Shown here piece after piece: positions 18,041-27,949 of a stretch of 64,000 nucleotides of DNA. Position 1 is the stretch's first letter; each line of letters starts with the position of its first letter. The stretch comes from Cellvibrio zantedeschiae (GTDB lineage: Bacteria; Pseudomonadota; Gammaproteobacteria; Pseudomonadales; Cellvibrionaceae). Made by a program: the position numbers and the translations under genes. The DNA lies in assembly GCF_014652535.1 (NCBI RefSeq), contig NZ_BMYZ01000001.1:372001-436000 (forward strand), given 5' to 3'. The notes below the pieces were generated by a model, which worked only from the letters and a program-made list of their open reading frames with translations, had not been told where the DNA came from and did no database searches.

Positions 18041-20392
18041 CTAGCTTCTGTGGTGGTCAACTAAGGGTAGTTCAATAAAAAAACAACTGCCTTTGCCGTA
18101 CTCGGAACTGACGCCAATATCACCTCGCATTAAGCTCACTAACTCTTTTGATAAGGCCAAGCCCAAACCTGTGCCACCGGTGGGCCGTGAATTGGACCTA
18201 TCTACCTGATAAAACTTTTGGAATAAAAGGCCTTGTTCTTCTTGTGGAATTCCAGTTCCCTGGTCTATGACTTCGATACGGACCTTATGGTTCGCATTGT
18301 GAATTTTTACACTGACCAGCGAACGAGCGGGCGAAAACTTTATAGCGTTCGACAATAAGTTGGCCAGTATTTGTTGCAGCCTAAGGCTATCGACATTGGC
18401 TATTAATTTTTCATCCTGGCTTAAGAGTTCAATGCTGATTTCATGTTGCTGCGCCAGTGCAGCAATATTTTCAATCGCTTGCACAACCAATGGGTAGATA
18501 GGTTGAATTTTGAAATCAAATTGCATTTTTCCTGCAAGCAATTTGTCCATATCGAGTAAATCATCAATCAGTAAGCCAAGCTTGTGACCATTTTGGTCGG
18601 CAATGCGAATTATTTTTTCCACCGGCTCGCTAAATGTTCCCAAGGCTCCGCTTTGCATCAGGCGCAGCGAACCTAATATAGAGGTGAGCGGCGTGCGTAA
18701 TTCGTGGCTAATGTTTGAAATAAAATCGTGCTTCATTTGATCGAGTCGTTTGCGTTCGCTAATGTCGCGCACTACTGCAATGAATAATTTTTCGTTTTTG
18801 CGCTGAATGCATGCTAGCTGCAGCTCCAACGGAAATTGCTGGCCGTTTGATTTGATGCCGAGAACATCGTGATTAATTTCGGTATTCAAATCAATTTTTA
18901 CGGTGTGATATTTAATGTGGCGCATGATGCTGCCAGTTTCCGGATCCTTAATAAATTGATTGACATGCTGATGGGGAAATTGATCCAGGGGATAACCAAA
19001 AATCGTAGCAGTAGCCGGGTTAGCGGAGCGAATATTGCCATTGACATCAATAATCATGATGCCGTCCACAACAGCATTTAAAATGCTTTGGTTGTAACTG
19101 GCTTCTTCTTGCAGCAAATGTTCGAACGCAATGCGGTGGCTGATATCAATAATTTGCACTATCCAGTCACTTTCATAAATCGTTGCATGCGTGGGGGCAA
19201 GGCTGATGATGACATTAATAGATTGCCCCGATTTATGAAGCAACATACTTTCGTATTGATGGTTAGTTCCAGGTTTTGGGTAAATGCCTTCAATGATATT
19301 GCCTAATCGCTCGCGTTGGTTTGGCGCAGCAATGGTAAAGAAATTTTGTTCTTCCAGCTCTGCGCGCGTGTAACCCAAGGTAGAGCAAAGGCTGTCATTA
19401 AAATCAATAAGTACACCGATGTGGTTAATCAGTGCTATGCCTTGTGGCGCGCTGTTGAAGGCTTGTGAAAAACGATATTTACTTTCGTTGAGTTGATGCA
19501 ATGTTTTATTTTGTTGTGCGAGCGAACGTAAAAACGAATTGAATAGCAGGCTAATAATCAACGCAATCGACCAGCCGGCAATACGAATGGTTCCCAAAAC
19601 AGAATGCGAGACTGGAGCGATTTGGCTGGCAATCATTTGCCAGTTGCGGCCCGGCACATTTAAATTAGTTTCAGTGTTGGCAATAACATCTTTATCACCA
19701 AACAAAATTTTTCCATTGTTATCTGCATCTTTAATTGCAATATTAATTCCCAGATATTGCGCACGCGAATGCAGCACTTTATAGAGTTCATCAAAATTTA
19801 AAACGGTGCTTACCAGTCCCCAATAATCTTCATTATCGTTTAGAAAAACCGGTACGCGATAAATCAATCCCAAACCACCTTGCTGCAAATGTACAGGTCC
19901 AGCGAGCAGCGGCCGTTTGCTGTAAATAACTTTTTGAATGGCGGGCCACTGTTCTTTGTTGTCGGGGTAGTGCAATCCAATTGCCGCCTCGTTGCCCGCT
20001 AAAGGGTAGACATAAGTAATCTTGTTGCCGGGGGCTATACCAATGTTGCGCATGTAGTGCGCACGTTCTTGCAAATTGCTTAACCAGGGATCAATTTCTT
20101 CTGGAATCAAAATGCCATGCTTTGATTGAATGTAAGAGACTAAGGCGGTGGCGAGATGCAATGTTGAATTGAGTTCGTATTCGAGCAGGGTGCGTACTTG
20201 ATTGGCTTTATCTACCAGATGTTCCTGGCGCAAGGTGTCTTCATGCAGTTGCTCCTGGTGTGCCGTCAGCTCGGTAGCACATACCAAGGCTAAAAAAAGA
20301 ATCATAGGCGCCATAATACTGATGAGTAAGTATTGTTTGGGCTGCCAATATTGAGCTTGTGGCGGAGTTTGCGTATCCCTGATCAACGGCAT
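18041..20392 (-). CDS. CHASE-domain sensor histidine kinase with two PAS domains
   Basis: A membrane helix (about 23-45), a periplasmic CHASE domain (about 75-250; NIGIAPGNKITYVYPLAGNE and GPVHLQQGGLGLIYRVPVF are typical), a second helix (about 268-290), two PAS domains, a HisKA helix (SNISHELRTPLTSI) and an ATPase domain (DQGTGIP, GTGLGLALSKEL) make up this 783-residue kinase. CHASE domains sense small extracellular molecules in related proteins. It is the first gene of the kinase-kinase-cyclase set. Its C-terminal half resembles the next kinase, including the same ESGSLGT/QSGALGT stretch after the phospho-His helix, which suggests an old duplication. Confidence 0.88.
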   Translation of the reverse strand: MPLIRDTQTPPQAQYWQPKQYLLISIMAPMILFLALVCATELTAHQEQLHEDTLRQEHLVDKANQVRTLLEYELNSTLHLATALVSYIQSKHGILIPEEIDPWLSNLQERAHYMRNIGIAPGNKITYVYPLAGNEAAIGLHYPDNKEQWPAIQKVIYSKRPLLAGPVHLQQGGLGLIYRVPVFLNDNEDYWGLVSTVLNFDELYKVLHSRAQYLGINIAIKDADNNGKILFGDKDVIANTETNLNVPGRNWQMIASQIAPVSHSVLGTIRIAGWSIALIISLLFNSFLRSLAQQNKTLHQLNESKYRFSQAFNSAPQGIALINHIGVLIDFNDSLCSTLGYTRAELEEQNFFTIAAPNQRERLGNIIEGIYPKPGTNHQYESMLLHKSGQSINVIISLAPTHATIYESDWIVQIIDISHRIAFEHLLQEEASYNQSILNAVVDGIMIIDVNGNIRSANPATATIFGYPLDQFPHQHVNQFIKDPETGSIMRHIKYHTVKIDLNTEINHDVLGIKSNGQQFPLELQLACIQRKNEKLFIAVVRDISERKRLDQMKHDFISNISHELRTPLTSILGSLRLMQSGALGTFSEPVEKIIRIADQNGHKLGLLIDDLLDMDKLLAGKMQFDFKIQPIYPLVVQAIENIAALAQQHEISIELLSQDEKLIANVDSLRLQQILANLLSNAIKFSPARSLVSVKIHNANHKVRIEVIDQGTGIPQEEQGLLFQKFYQVDRSNSRPTGGTGLGLALSKELVSLMRGDIGVSSEYGKGSCFFIELPLVDHHRS

Positions 20393-20565
20393 CGACTAGT
20401 TGCCCTGGTGAGTCATTATGGTTTGGAATGCAGCGGCGTTGTTTTTATAGGCACCACGCATCAAGGACTTGGCATATTTGCAAAGTGTATGGCAGAAGTA
20501 TAGATCAGGTTTTATGCGGCGTTGCTGATTTGCATCCTTGCAAACCAGCGGGAGGAAAAGCAGTT

Positions 20566-21195
20566 TTAGTAGAGGCGATATTGCTCTGGAATTTGGTGGA
20601 TACCGTCGATAGGTTCGCGCAGTTTATGCAAGATTCCGTCGTGAATATCGTAGGCCCAACCGTGAATACTTAATTCCTGACCGCGAGCCCATGCGTTTTG
20701 CACTATATTGCAGCGTGCTACGTTATCTACTTGTTGCAAAACGTTGAGTTCGCACAGGCGACGCAAACGCAGTGTTTCGTCTTTAATTGCATCCAACTCG
20801 GGCTGATGTGCATAGTAAACATCGCGAATATTGCGCAACCAATAATCAATCAAACCTAATTTGTTGTTTTCCATGGCTGCTTTTACGCCACCACAACCGT
20901 AGTGACCGGTCACCATCACGTGTTTTACCTTCAAAAATTCCACCGCGTAATTGAGTACGGTCAAACAGTTGAGGTCGGTGTGAATCACAATGTTGGCGAC
21001 GTTGCGGTGAACAAATAATTCGCCGGGAGCCAAATCCACGATTTGGTTGGCCGGTACACGGCTGTCAGAGCAGCCAATCCATAAATATTCGGGGGCTTGT
21101 TGTTTGGCCAGGGTGGAAAAAAATTCCGGGTCTTTCTCTTTGATGTCGTTTGCCCATTTTTGGTTTTTGGCAAAAAGGCTTTCTAGATCACTCAT
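20566..21195 (-). CDS. can: Beta-class carbonic anhydrase
   Basis: This 209-residue zinc enzyme interconverts CO2 and bicarbonate. The ligand residues fall at the same positions as in E. coli Can: Cys42 and Asp44 (IGCSDSRVP), His98 and Cys101 (GHYGCGG). Trp39, Arg64 and a tyrosine in HGWAYDIHDG, which form the allosteric bicarbonate site of type II enzymes, are also present, so allosteric regulation is expected. It is divergent from sbcB, with 146 bases between the starts. A 173-base gap separates it from the sensor kinase downstream, so co-transcription is uncertain. Confidence 0.95.
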   Translation of the reverse strand: MSDLESLFAKNQKWANDIKEKDPEFFSTLAKQQAPEYLWIGCSDSRVPANQIVDLAPGELFVHRNVANIVIHTDLNCLTVLNYAVEFLKVKHVMVTGHYGCGGVKAAMENNKLGLIDYWLRNIRDVYYAHQPELDAIKDETLRLRRLCELNVLQQVDNVARCNIVQNAWARGQELSIHGWAYDIHDGILHKLREPIDGIHQIPEQYRLY

Positions 21196-21341
21196 GGTCT
21201 GGTCTCATCAATAAAGGTTGGAGCGGGATTAAGTCTGAAATAAAGTCTGGAAAAACAGCGCGCAGTATATTGGAAACTGCATTTCAAGTGTTAAATTGCG
21301 TGTCTATCCAGATTGATCTGCAGGCGAAGTAAGGAATAATA

Positions 21342-22805
21342 ATGAGCAAAGATAGTGCCCCGGAAACGCAAAACACCCTTTATTGGCACGATTACGAAAC
21401 CTGGGGCGAAGTGCCGGCGCAGGATAAGCCGTCGCAATTCGCGGGTATCCGTACCGACGAAAATCTCAACATCATTGGCGAACCGCTAATGATTTATTGC
21501 CAGCCATCCCCCGATTCTTTACCCAAGCCGGAGGCCTGCCTGATCACCGGGTTAACCCCGCAAGTGGCCCTGGCAAAAGGTTTACCGGAGCACCAGTTTG
21601 CCGCGCAAATTCATGCTGAACTCAGTCGCCCCGGTACATGCGGCGTGGGCTACAACACCATTCGTTTTGACGATGAAGTTACGCGCTACATGCTCTATCG
21701 CAACTTCTACGACCCCTATGAGCGCGAATGGCGCAACGGCAATTCGCGTTGGGATATTATTGATGTGGTGCGCATGACGCGTGCCTTACGACCGGAAGGT
21801 ATTAAATGGCCCAACTACGAAGATGGGCGCCCTTGTTTCAAGCTGGAAATGCTCACAGCAGCCAATCATTTGAACCATGAAGCCGCGCACGATGCCTTGT
21901 CGGATGTCTATGCCACTATCGCCATGGCCAAATTGATCAAAAGCCGCCAGCCAAAACTCTTCGATTACGCCTATCGCCTGCGCGACAAACGTTTTGTCAA
22001 CAGCATGATTGATATCGCCGGACACAAGCCTTTACTGCATATCTCATCGCGTTTCCCCGCTGAAAATGGCAACGCGGCGCTGGTGTTGCCCTTAGCGATT
22101 CATCCTACTAACAAGAATTCAGTGATTGCTTATAACCTCGCGTTTAATCCCCGCGATTTGCTCAATTTACCTGCAGATGAACTTCGCCAGCGCTTGTTCA
22201 CCCGTACCGAAGATTTGCCGCAGGGGGTAGAGCGGATTGCCTTAAAGGAAATCCACCTCAACAAATCGCCCATGGTTTTACCGCCGAGCATGCTGGACGA
22301 AGCAACCGCACTGCGGTTGGGGATTGATCGGGTTGTGTTGGAGCAGCATTGGCAGCAGTTACGTAATTTATCGCTCCACGAGCGTGAGCTATTACAGGAA
22401 AAACTCTACGAGCTTTATAGCGAGATTGGCTATATAGAGCGAACCGATCCCGAGCAAATGTTGTACGACGGCTTCTTTGACGATGCCGATAAAAAACTCA
22501 TGTTGCAGGTGCGCCGAAGTACACCGGAGCAGCTGGCAACCCGGCATTTCGATTTTAAAGATGCTCGCTTACCGGTTCTGTTGTTCCGCTACCGCGCCCG
22601 CAATTTCCCCCACACACTAAACCCGGCCGAACAGCAGGCATGGCGGGAGTTTTGTCACTCGCGCTACCGCGATGCCAGCATGGGAAACAGTATGTTGATT
22701 GATGAGCTGGATCGCCGGGTGGCGGAGTTGCTGGAATTGGAAACTACCAGCGCTGCACAGAAAGCCATTCTTAATGATTTGCTGAGTTATGCGCATAGTT
22801 TGTAA
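21342..22805 (+). CDS. sbcB: Exodeoxyribonuclease I
   Basis: This 487-residue 3'-5' single-strand exonuclease acts in recombination and repair. The DEDD-type active site is visible: Asp17 and Glu19 in WHDYETWG, GYNTIRFDDEVTR, and the HDALSDVYATIAMAKL motif with its metal-binding Asp. The C-terminal SH3-like and helical domains have the expected length. An AAGGAAT site lies a few bases before the ATG. It stands alone between divergent can and downstream argG. Confidence 0.95.
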   Translation: MSKDSAPETQNTLYWHDYETWGEVPAQDKPSQFAGIRTDENLNIIGEPLMIYCQPSPDSLPKPEACLITGLTPQVALAKGLPEHQFAAQIHAELSRPGTCGVGYNTIRFDDEVTRYMLYRNFYDPYEREWRNGNSRWDIIDVVRMTRALRPEGIKWPNYEDGRPCFKLEMLTAANHLNHEAAHDALSDVYATIAMAKLIKSRQPKLFDYAYRLRDKRFVNSMIDIAGHKPLLHISSRFPAENGNAALVLPLAIHPTNKNSVIAYNLAFNPRDLLNLPADELRQRLFTRTEDLPQGVERIALKEIHLNKSPMVLPPSMLDEATALRLGIDRVVLEQHWQQLRNLSLHERELLQEKLYELYSEIGYIERTDPEQMLYDGFFDDADKKLMLQVRRSTPEQLATRHFDFKDARLPVLLFRYRARNFPHTLNPAEQQAWREFCHSRYRDASMGNSMLIDELDRRVAELLELETTSAAQKAILNDLLSYAHSL

Positions 22806-23169
22806 GTGGTTGGTTGCGCTGGATCATGTTCGCCACGAGAGTGGCGTGTGCTAGTTCGGATTGCAGATATTGATTTTCAGAAGCCACAAACGCCGCTAAC
22901 GTTGCCAAATAAATGCGATTAATTCTCAACGACAAATAACATTAATCTCACTATGAGCAGGGCTTCAAGAGCATATTTAGGAGTTGGCACTGCAATTCGG
23001 GCAGCAAGGCTAAAAAGTTTTTTTAGAGATAATAAATCTGCCTAAACCCTGATCTGGGTGTGGGAATTTTTCGCTCCAGCGAGTACAATCGCGCGCCCAA
23101 CTGCCACGCAGCCTAAATTGCGCCAAATGCGATGGACAGTGACCCAGATTTCTACCAGCGGAGCATCCT
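22806..23169 (+). other. Intergenic region between sbcB and argG
   Basis: No convincing gene is visible in these 364 bases. A short inverted repeat (CGCCAC at 22831-22836, GTGGCG at 22841-22846) may act in termination after sbcB, but no T-run follows. A TACAAT at 23084-23089 is a reasonable sigma70 -10 element for argG, about 80 bases before its start; I see no good -35 and no clear ARG box. Confidence 0.4.
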
Positions 23170-24396
23170 ATGTCTAGCATCAAAAAAGTAGTCCTCGCTT
23201 ATTCCGGCGGCCTGGATACTTCAGTAATCGTCAAGTGGTTGCAAGAGAACTACAACTGTGAAGTGATCACTTTCACGGCAGACATCGGCCAGGGTGAAGA
23301 GGTAGAACCCGCTCGCGCTAAAGCCCAAGCTCTGGGTGTAAAACAAATTTATATCGACGATTTGCGTGAAGAGTTTGTTCGCGATTTCGTGTTTCCTATG
23401 TTCCGCGCTAACACCATTTATGAAGGCGAGTATTTACTCGGTACTTCTATTGCGCGTCCTTTAATTGCCAAGCGTTTGATTGAAATTGCCAACGAAGTGG
23501 GCGCTGATGCTATTTCCCACGGTGCTACCGGTAAAGGTAATGACCAGGTGCGTTTCGAGCTGGGCGCTTACGCGTTGAAACCAGGTATTAAAGTGATTGC
23601 TCCATGGCGTGAGTGGGATTTAACTTCCCGTGAAACCCTGATGGCTTACTGCGAGCAGCATAATATTCCGGTGGATTATTCAAAGAAGAAAAAATCTCCT
23701 TACTCTATGGATGCCAACCTGCTGCACATTTCTTATGAAGGCAAGGTTCTGGAAAACCCATGGACTGAAGCTGAGGATGATATGTGGCGCTGGACTGTGG
23801 CCCCGGAAGTCGCTCCAGACAAGGCTACTTACCTTGAGCTGACTTACGAAAAAGGCGACGTTGTTGCTATTGATGGCAAGCGCATGTCACCCGCTGAAGT
23901 CTTGACCTATTTGAATAAAGTGGGCGGCGAGAACGGTGTTGGTCGTTTGGATATCGTGGAAAACCGCTACGTGGGTATGAAGTCTCGCGGCTGCTATGAA
24001 ACCCCCGGTGGCACCATAATGCTACGTGCGCACCGTGCGATTGAATCAATTACCCTCGACCGCGAAGTGGCTCACTTGAAAGATAGCTTGATGCCCAAAT
24101 ATGCGGAAATGATCTACAACGGCTACTGGTGGAGCCCTGAGCGTCAAATGATGCAAACCATGATCGATGCATCGCAAGTGCACGTAAATGGTGATGTTCG
24201 TGTCAAGCTTTATAAGGGTGCTGTTCACGTAGTAGGCCGCCGCTCCAATGACAGCTTGTTCGATGAGAAGGTTGCGACCTTCGAAGACGATGCAGGTGCA
24301 TACAATCAGAAAGATGCTGAAGGCTTTATCAAATTAAACGCATTGCGCATGCGCATTGCTGCTAATAAAGGACGTGCCCCGAAAACAGGTGTGTAA
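23170..24396 (+). CDS. argG: Argininosuccinate synthase
   Basis: The enzyme joins citrulline and aspartate with ATP in arginine biosynthesis. The 408-residue protein begins with the PP-loop [15 protein letters not shown] and contains [24 protein letters not shown] and the [10 protein letters not shown] segment, all typical of the short bacterial ArgG type. A GGAGCATCCT stretch precedes the ATG. It is a single-gene unit here; codon use looks more biased than in the flanking signalling genes, as expected for a highly expressed enzyme. Confidence 0.97.
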   Translation: MSSIKKVVLAYSGGLDTSVIVKWLQENYNCEVITFTADIGQGEEVEPARAKAQALGVKQIYIDDLREEFVRDFVFPMFRANTIYEGEYLLGTSIARPLIAKRLIEIANEVGADAISHGATGKGNDQVRFELGAYALKPGIKVIAPWREWDLTSRETLMAYCEQHNIPVDYSKKKKSPYSMDANLLHISYEGKVLENPWTEAEDDMWRWTVAPEVAPDKATYLELTYEKGDVVAIDGKRMSPAEVLTYLNKVGGENGVGRLDIVENRYVGMKSRGCYETPGGTIMLRAHRAIESITLDREVAHLKDSLMPKYAEMIYNGYWWSPERQMMQTMIDASQVHVNGDVRVKLYKGAVHVVGRRSNDSLFDEKVATFEDDAGAYNQKDAEGFIKLNALRMRIAANKGRAPKTGV

Positions 24397-24500
24397 CAAG
24401 AAAGTTACCGCCCCGGTTATACGCAAAAAGTTATTTTGTGCCCTACACTGGTTTGATTCATTCAGCAGTTAGGGCAATGTGGCTTGGGATGCTGTCAGAT

Positions 24501-24514
24501 TTGATAAATATCAA
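24501..24514 (+). promoter_or_regulatory. Anr/FNR box upstream of ccoNOQP
   Basis: The sequence TTGATAAATATCAA matches the TTGATNNNNATCAA consensus exactly and extends to a 16-base perfect palindrome (24500-24515). It lies 124 bases before the ccoN start, in the argG-ccoN gap. This indicates induction of the high-affinity oxidase at low oxygen by an FNR-family regulator encoded elsewhere. Confidence 0.85.
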
Positions 24515-24637
24515 AGGCAAGACTTCATCCTTGGTAGAGAATGGCGAAGCTAATTAATAGTCCGCCAGCGCTATCAGGCCGCAAGACTCGTTTTTCATTA
24601 ATCATTTTTTTGTTTTTATTAATAGTGGGAATGTCCT

Positions 24638-26083
24638 ATGGGTAGTCATGCGACTGTAGCTGGTGATCCACCAGTTTACGACTTCGATGTAGTGCGTAAA
24701 TTCGCCATTATGACCGTGGTTTGGGGCATATTTGGCATGGGTATGGGGGTGTTTATCGCGTCGGAGCTGGTATGGCCAGGTCTGAACGATTTGTTGCAAC
24801 CCTACACGCATTTTGGACGTTTACGTCCTTTGCACACTAACGCGGTGATCTTCGCCTTTGGTGGTTGTGCTCTTTTCGCGACTTCTTATTATGTTGTACA
24901 GCGTACCTGCCAGACCAAATTGTTTGGTGGCTGGCTGGTGCCGTTTACCTTTTGGGGCTGGCAAGCGGTTATTGTGCTCGCTGCTATTACCTTGCCGCAG
25001 GGTATGACCCAGGCAAAAGAATATGCCGAGCTTGAGTGGCCAATCGATATTCTGCTGGCATTGGTGTGGATCAGCTACGCGATTGTGTTCTTCGGAACCA
25101 TTGTTAAGCGCCGTACCTCGCACATTTATGTAGCTAACTGGTTCTACGGTGGTTTTATCGTAACCGTAGCCGTGTTGCACATTGTTAACTCAGCTTCTGT
25201 GCCTGTTTCCATGTTCAAGTCTTACTCTGCTTATGCCGGTGCTGCCGATGCCATGGTGCAGTGGTGGTATGGCCATAACGCGGTAGGTTTCTTCCTCACT
25301 GCGGGCTTCCTGGGCATGATGTACTACTTCGTTCCCAAGCAAGCGGGTCGTCCTGTTTACTCCTATCAATTGTCTATTGTTCACTTCTGGGCGCTGATTT
25401 CTTTGTACATTTGGGCAGGTTCACACCACTTGCACTACTCAGCATTGCCAGACTGGACCCAATCTTTGGGTATGGTGATGTCCCTGATCCTGTTGGCTCC
25501 AAGCTGGGGCGGTATGATCAACGGTATTATGACTTTGTCTGGCGCATGGCATAAATTGCGCACAGACCCGACCTTGCGTTTCCTTGTAGTGGCCCTGTCT
25601 TTCTACGGTATGTCTACTTTTGAAGGCCCTATGATGGCCATCAAAACCGTAAACGCTTTGTCGCACAACACTGACTGGACTGTAGGACACGTTCACTCTG
25701 GTGCTCTTGGTTGGGTTGCGATGATTTCTATAGGCGCGCTCTACCACATGTTGCCAATCCTTTATAAGCGCACCGAAATGTACAGTGTTAAGTGGGTTAA
25801 CGTTCACTTCTGGTTGGCCACTATCGGCACAGTGCTTTATGTATGTGCAATGTGGGTAAACGGCATTATGCAAGGTTTGATGTGGCGCGCTTTCAACAAA
25901 GACGGCACCTTGACCTACACCTTTATTGAGTCTGTAACGGCGAGCCATGCAGGTTATTTGGTTCGTGTGATCGGTGGAGCATTCTTCCTGGCCGGTATGT
26001 TGCTGATGGCATACAACACTTACCGCACTGCTAAAACAGCAGGCGCGCCAGCAGCTATTCCTGCTCAAGCTCAGGCCGTTTAA
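24638..26083 (+). CDS. ccoN: cbb3-type cytochrome c oxidase subunit I
   Basis: The 481-residue catalytic subunit carries the low-spin heme b and the heme b3-CuB centre. Its many membrane helices include the conserved histidine ligands in [36 protein letters not shown] and [11 protein letters not shown]. The length matches the family. It is first in the ccoNOQP operon and 15 bases from ccoO. The Anr box lies upstream. The C terminus ends in an Ala/Gln-rich tail. Confidence 0.97.
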   Translation: MGSHATVAGDPPVYDFDVVRKFAIMTVVWGIFGMGMGVFIASELVWPGLNDLLQPYTHFGRLRPLHTNAVIFAFGGCALFATSYYVVQRTCQTKLFGGWLVPFTFWGWQAVIVLAAITLPQGMTQAKEYAELEWPIDILLALVWISYAIVFFGTIVKRRTSHIYVANWFYGGFIVTVAVLHIVNSASVPVSMFKSYSAYAGAADAMVQWWYGHNAVGFFLTAGFLGMMYYFVPKQAGRPVYSYQLSIVHFWALISLYIWAGSHHLHYSALPDWTQSLGMVMSLILLAPSWGGMINGIMTLSGAWHKLRTDPTLRFLVVALSFYGMSTFEGPMMAIKTVNALSHNTDWTVGHVHSGALGWVAMISIGALYHMLPILYKRTEMYSVKWVNVHFWLATIGTVLYVCAMWVNGIMQGLMWRAFNKDGTLTYTFIESVTASHAGYLVRVIGGAFFLAGMLLMAYNTYRTAKTAGAPAAIPAQAQAV

Positions 26084-26097
26084 GGGGAAAATACGAA

Positions 26098-26709
26098 ATG
26101 AAAGGTCATGATATTGTTGAACAAAACATTGGTTTGATGACGATCCTCGCGGTCATCGCAATCAGTTTTGGTGGTTTGGTTGAAATCGTTCCACAGTTTT
26201 TCTTGAAAGAAACGACTACTCCTATCGAAGGCTTGAAGCCATTACCAGCGGTTGTGTTGGAAGGTCGTGATATCTATATCCGCGAAGGTTGCCACGTTTG
26301 CCACACTCAAATGGTTCGTCCATTGCGTGCGGAAATCGAGCGCTATGGTCACTACTCGGTAGCGGGTGAATCGGTTTATGAGCATCCATTCTTGTGGGGC
26401 TCCAAGCGTACCGGTCCAGATTTGGCGCGTGTAGGTAAGCGTTATTCCGACGACTGGCAGAAAGCTCACTTGTACAACCCACGCAGTGTTGTTCCTGAGT
26501 CCATCATGCCGGCTTTCCCATGGTTAAACGATAACCTATTGGATGGCAAACACACTGGCGACAAGATGGCTGCATTGCGCTCTGTAGGTGTTCCTTATAC
26601 CGATGCAGATATTGCTGGCGCTCAGCAAGCTGTTAAAGGCGTAACTGAAATGGATGCCCTGGTTGCTTACTTGCAACAGCTTGGCACCCTCTTAACAGAG
26701 AAGCGTTAA
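26098..26709 (+). CDS. ccoO: cbb3-type cytochrome c oxidase subunit II (monoheme cytochrome c)
   Basis: This 203-residue protein has one N-terminal membrane anchor and a periplasmic domain with one heme-binding motif, [13 protein letters not shown]; a conserved Met is seen in SIMPAFPWL. It passes electrons from CcoP to CcoN. A GGGG stretch precedes the ATG and the next gene follows after 3 bases. Confidence 0.96.
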   Translation: MKGHDIVEQNIGLMTILAVIAISFGGLVEIVPQFFLKETTTPIEGLKPLPAVVLEGRDIYIREGCHVCHTQMVRPLRAEIERYGHYSVAGESVYEHPFLWGSKRTGPDLARVGKRYSDDWQKAHLYNPRSVVPESIMPAFPWLNDNLLDGKHTGDKMAALRSVGVPYTDADIAGAQQAVKGVTEMDALVAYLQQLGTLLTEKR

Positions 26710-26712
26710 GTA

Positions 26713-26919
26713 ATGGATATAGGCACTTTAGGCGCAATTTCTACGGTATTGGTCACTATTGCCTTCTTCGGTGTTTGCTTCTGGGCGTTTTCGCCCAAGC
26801 TGAAAAAGCGCTTTGAAGAAGACGCAAAGTTACCTTTTGCCGACGAGACTAAAGATAAGCAGGCTAAAGAAAAGCAGGTTGATGAAGATCAGCCTGATGA
26901 TAAAGAAGGGCGGAATTGA
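26713..26919 (+). CDS. ccoQ: cbb3 oxidase small subunit CcoQ
   Basis: This 68-residue protein has a single membrane helix (about 8-28) followed by a FSPKLKKRFEEDA segment and a strongly charged Lys/Asp/Glu tail, as in the CcoQ/FixQ family, which stabilises the oxidase. Its position between ccoO and ccoP supports the call. It ends 2 bases before the ccoP ATG. Confidence 0.92.
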   Translation: MDIGTLGAISTVLVTIAFFGVCFWAFSPKLKKRFEEDAKLPFADETKDKQAKEKQVDEDQPDDKEGRN

Positions 26920-26921
26920 TT

Positions 26922-27845
26922 ATGAGTACATTTTGGAGCTGTTGGATAGTTGTCCTGACGCTGACCAACCTCGTGTTGTTGTTCTGGATTTTGATGGCAA
27001 ACCGCAGACGCGCGGTAGTCGCTAATGAAAACGATACTGGCGAAGCCAAGACAACTGGCCACGTTTACGATGGAATTGAGGAATACGACAACCCGCTGCC
27101 GAAATGGTGGTTTGGTTTGTTTCTGGCAACCTTTATCTTCACTGCCGGTTATTTGGTTGCGTACCCTGGCTTGGGTTTGTGGAAAGGTATGCTGGGTTGG
27201 ACATCGCACAATCAATTGGAGGGCGAGCAAACCAAAGCCCAGGCAACATATGATTCAACTTTCGGTGAGTTTGCAAAAACTCCAATCGATCAGTTAGCCA
27301 AGAACCCGGAAGCCATGAAAATGGGTTCACGTTTGTTTTTGAATAACTGTGCTGTTTGCCATGGTTCGGATGCGGGCGGCTTCTTTGGTTTCCCTAACCT
27401 GACTGATAAAGACTGGTTATACGGTGGTTCTCCAGAGCGCATTAAAGAGACCATTACCTTGGGTCGCCAGGCGCTTATGCCTGCCTGGGGTCCAATCATT
27501 GGTGAAGCTAACGTAAGCAACGTTGTTGAGTTTGTACTTAAGCGCGCAGGTAAAGAACACGATGAAGCCAAAGCGGCTTTGGGTGAAACTGTATTCTCTA
27601 CCAACTGTGCCGCTTGTCACGGCGCTGATGGAAAAGGTAATCAACAAGTAGGTGCTCCAAACCTGACTGACGATGTTTGGTTATACGGTGCCGCAACTCC
27701 AGAAGAATTACCTGCAGTGTTGCGTCAAACAGTACGTAATGGTCGTGGCGGTGTTATGCCTACTCATGCCCAAACCTTGAAAGCTGAACGTATCCATTTG
27801 TTGGCTGCTTATGTTTATAGTTTGTCGTTGGATGACGCTAAATAA
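26922..27845 (+). CDS. ccoP: cbb3-type cytochrome c oxidase subunit III (diheme cytochrome c)
   Basis: This 307-residue protein has two membrane helices (about 5-27 and 58-80) and two cytochrome c domains with heme motifs NNCAVCHGSD and TNCAACHGAD. It accepts electrons from soluble cytochromes and delivers them to CcoO. I place the start at the ATG at 26922, with AAGGGCGG about 9 bases upstream; a TTG two codons earlier would overlap ccoQ and lack spacing. A terminator-like hairpin follows the stop. Confidence 0.96.
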   Translation: MSTFWSCWIVVLTLTNLVLLFWILMANRRRAVVANENDTGEAKTTGHVYDGIEEYDNPLPKWWFGLFLATFIFTAGYLVAYPGLGLWKGMLGWTSHNQLEGEQTKAQATYDSTFGEFAKTPIDQLAKNPEAMKMGSRLFLNNCAVCHGSDAGGFFGFPNLTDKDWLYGGSPERIKETITLGRQALMPAWGPIIGEANVSNVVEFVLKRAGKEHDEAKAALGETVFSTNCAACHGADGKGNQQVGAPNLTDDVWLYGAATPEELPAVLRQTVRNGRGGVMPTHAQTLKAERIHLLAAYVYSLSLDDAK

Positions 27846-27873
27846 TCAGTGGCTGAAAAACGTTCAAAATAAA

Positions 27874-27900
27874 AAGAGCGCAGGCTTGATCTGCGCTCTT
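27874..27900 (+). terminator. Hairpin after ccoNOQP
   Basis: A 10-base perfect stem (AAGAGCGCAG / CTGCGCTCTT) with a 7-base loop lies 28 bases after the ccoP stop. An A-run precedes it and the 3' arm ends in TCTT, but there is no long T-tract. It probably ends or weakens transcription between the structural and the assembly genes. Confidence 0.65.
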
Positions 27901-27949
27901 ACCGCCCCATCTTATCCCTGCCTAAATTCTGTAGTTCCAATCCACGCGC

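Noticed and set aside
25439-26068. A 209-codon open frame on the minus strand within ccoN
   Set aside because: It is a shadow of the strongly biased ccoN coding sequence; the plus-strand product is a clear CcoN and the antisense product has no recognisable features.
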